From NCBI GenBank assembly GCA_958445555.1, contig CAUCSW010000039.1, positions 1-6,440 of the forward strand: a stretch of DNA of 6,440 bases. The letters are read 5' to 3'. The notes under the pieces are model-generated. The model searched no databases, was not told where the DNA came from, and was given only the letters and a program-made list of their open reading frames with translations. Of the stretch, positions 6,140 to 6,440 are shown piece after piece. This DNA is from an uncultured Clostridia bacterium. Lineage in GTDB: Bacteria > Bacillota > Clostridia > Oscillospirales > Acutalibacteraceae. The position numbers and the translations under genes are program-made. Within the stretch, counting starts at the first letter, position 1, and the number at the start of each line of letters is the position of its first letter.

Positions 6140-6190
6140 GCGGTATAATGCTTTGGGTGCAAACAGGATAAAAGAAAGAGGGAAGAATAT

Positions 6191-6440
6191 ATGGATATTT
6201 TCGATGTCCTAAAGCTTGTAGGCGGGCTCAGTCTGTTTTTGTTCGGAATGAGTGTGATGGGTCAGGCTCTTGAAAGACGCGCGGGCAACGGGCTTCGCAT
6301 GCTTCTCGGCAAGATGACGACAAACCGTCTTGCGGGATTTTTAACCGGCTGCGGTGTCACGAGTGTAATCCAAAGCTCGTCGGCTACTACGGTAATGGTG
6401 GTCGGCTTTGTTAACTCAGGTCTGATGTCGCTTCGCCAGG
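6191..6440 (+). CDS. Na+/phosphate cotransporter family protein (N-terminal 83 residues, partial)
   Basis: This membrane protein imports inorganic phosphate with Na+ (family of NptA and PhoU-domain-fused relatives, Na_Pi_cotrans domain). GAGGG at 6178-6182 is 8 bases before the ATG. The visible part has a hydrophobic first helix with GGLSLFLFGMSVMG (11-24), the segment RMLLGKMTTNRLAGFLTG (36-53) and the signature QSSSATTVMVVGFVNSG (61-77), which is part of the substrate pathway. The gene leaves the window on the right, so it cannot be seen whether a C-terminal PhoU-like domain is present. Its placement after PhoB-PhoR-like genes and its Pho box suggest expression under phosphate limitation. 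Confidence 0.93.
   Translation, partial: MDIFDVLKLVGGLSLFLFGMSVMGQALERRAGNGLRMLLGKMTTNRLAGFLTGCGVTSVIQSSSATTVMVVGFVNSGLMSLRQ

Larger units (their letters stand above)
5756..6190. other. Gene-free region between the kinase and Na/Pi transporter genes
   Basis: No credible coding region lies in these 435 bases. From left to right it holds an imperfect hairpin (5765-5805), a self-complementary 14-mer followed by T5 (5807-5824), the strong terminator (5850-5879), about 130 bases without clear signals apart from a T8 run at 5918-5925 and the palindrome TCAATATTGA (5954-5963), then the Pho box, the extended -10 and a structured leader of the transporter gene. Confidence 0.7.

Noticed and set aside
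6144..6149. A second TATAAT in the Na/Pi transporter leader
   Set aside because: There is no -35-like hexamer at 16-18 bases (GACAGC at best) and no TGn extension. The element at 6060 has both the extension and the Pho box; this one could at most be a weak secondary start.
6081..6190. A known riboswitch or ribosomal-protein leader in the transporter 5' region
   Set aside because: The CCGAAGACAGC patch loosely recalls an L10-type leader, but the opposing strand elements and gene context are absent, so no known class is claimed.

Overview
The window (about 48% GC by eye) looks like a Gram-positive chromosome of the class Clostridia, probably Oscillospiraceae/Ruminococcaceae-like. The grounds are strong AAGGAGG-type Shine-Dalgarno sites, frequent TGnTATAAT promoters, short stem plus U-run terminators and the mix of protein families; the taxonomy is inference. 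No mobile element, CRISPR, tRNA or rRNA is seen.

Left block (1-1750, minus strand): rlmB, a SpoU-family 23S rRNA ribose methyltransferase, reads leftward from its own promoter. Only 9 bases after it begins an unrecognised gene that runs off the left edge; it holds a striking Ala/Thr-rich linker. This open frame covers all of 1-902.

Middle block (1750-3221, plus strand): a 271-base divergent intergenic region carries two back-to-back promoters with nearly the same core sequence. The rightward one serves a beta-lactamase/EstB-family serine hydrolase in which the Ser of the SxxK catalytic motif is read as Leu. The gene ends in a clear intrinsic terminator.

Right block (3230-6440, plus strand): a phosphate-response locus. 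A PhoB/PhoP-like response regulator and a PhoR-like histidine kinase overlap by 4 bases (ATGA) and end in structured RNA and a strong terminator. After a gene-free stretch of 435 bases comes the start of a Na+/phosphate cotransporter, cut by the window edge. The regulator promoter and the transporter promoter each carry two TTTACA half-sites 11 bases apart, and each second half-site begins exactly 38 bases before the start of an extended -10. This fits an autoregulated PhoB-PhoR pair that also drives the adjacent phosphate importer under phosphate starvation. The two transcripts also share ordered sequence patches in their leaders of about 120 bases, which may be a common RNA element.

The most interesting points are the matched Pho-box/promoter architecture, the shared leader patches, and the apparently nucleophile-less serine hydrolase.
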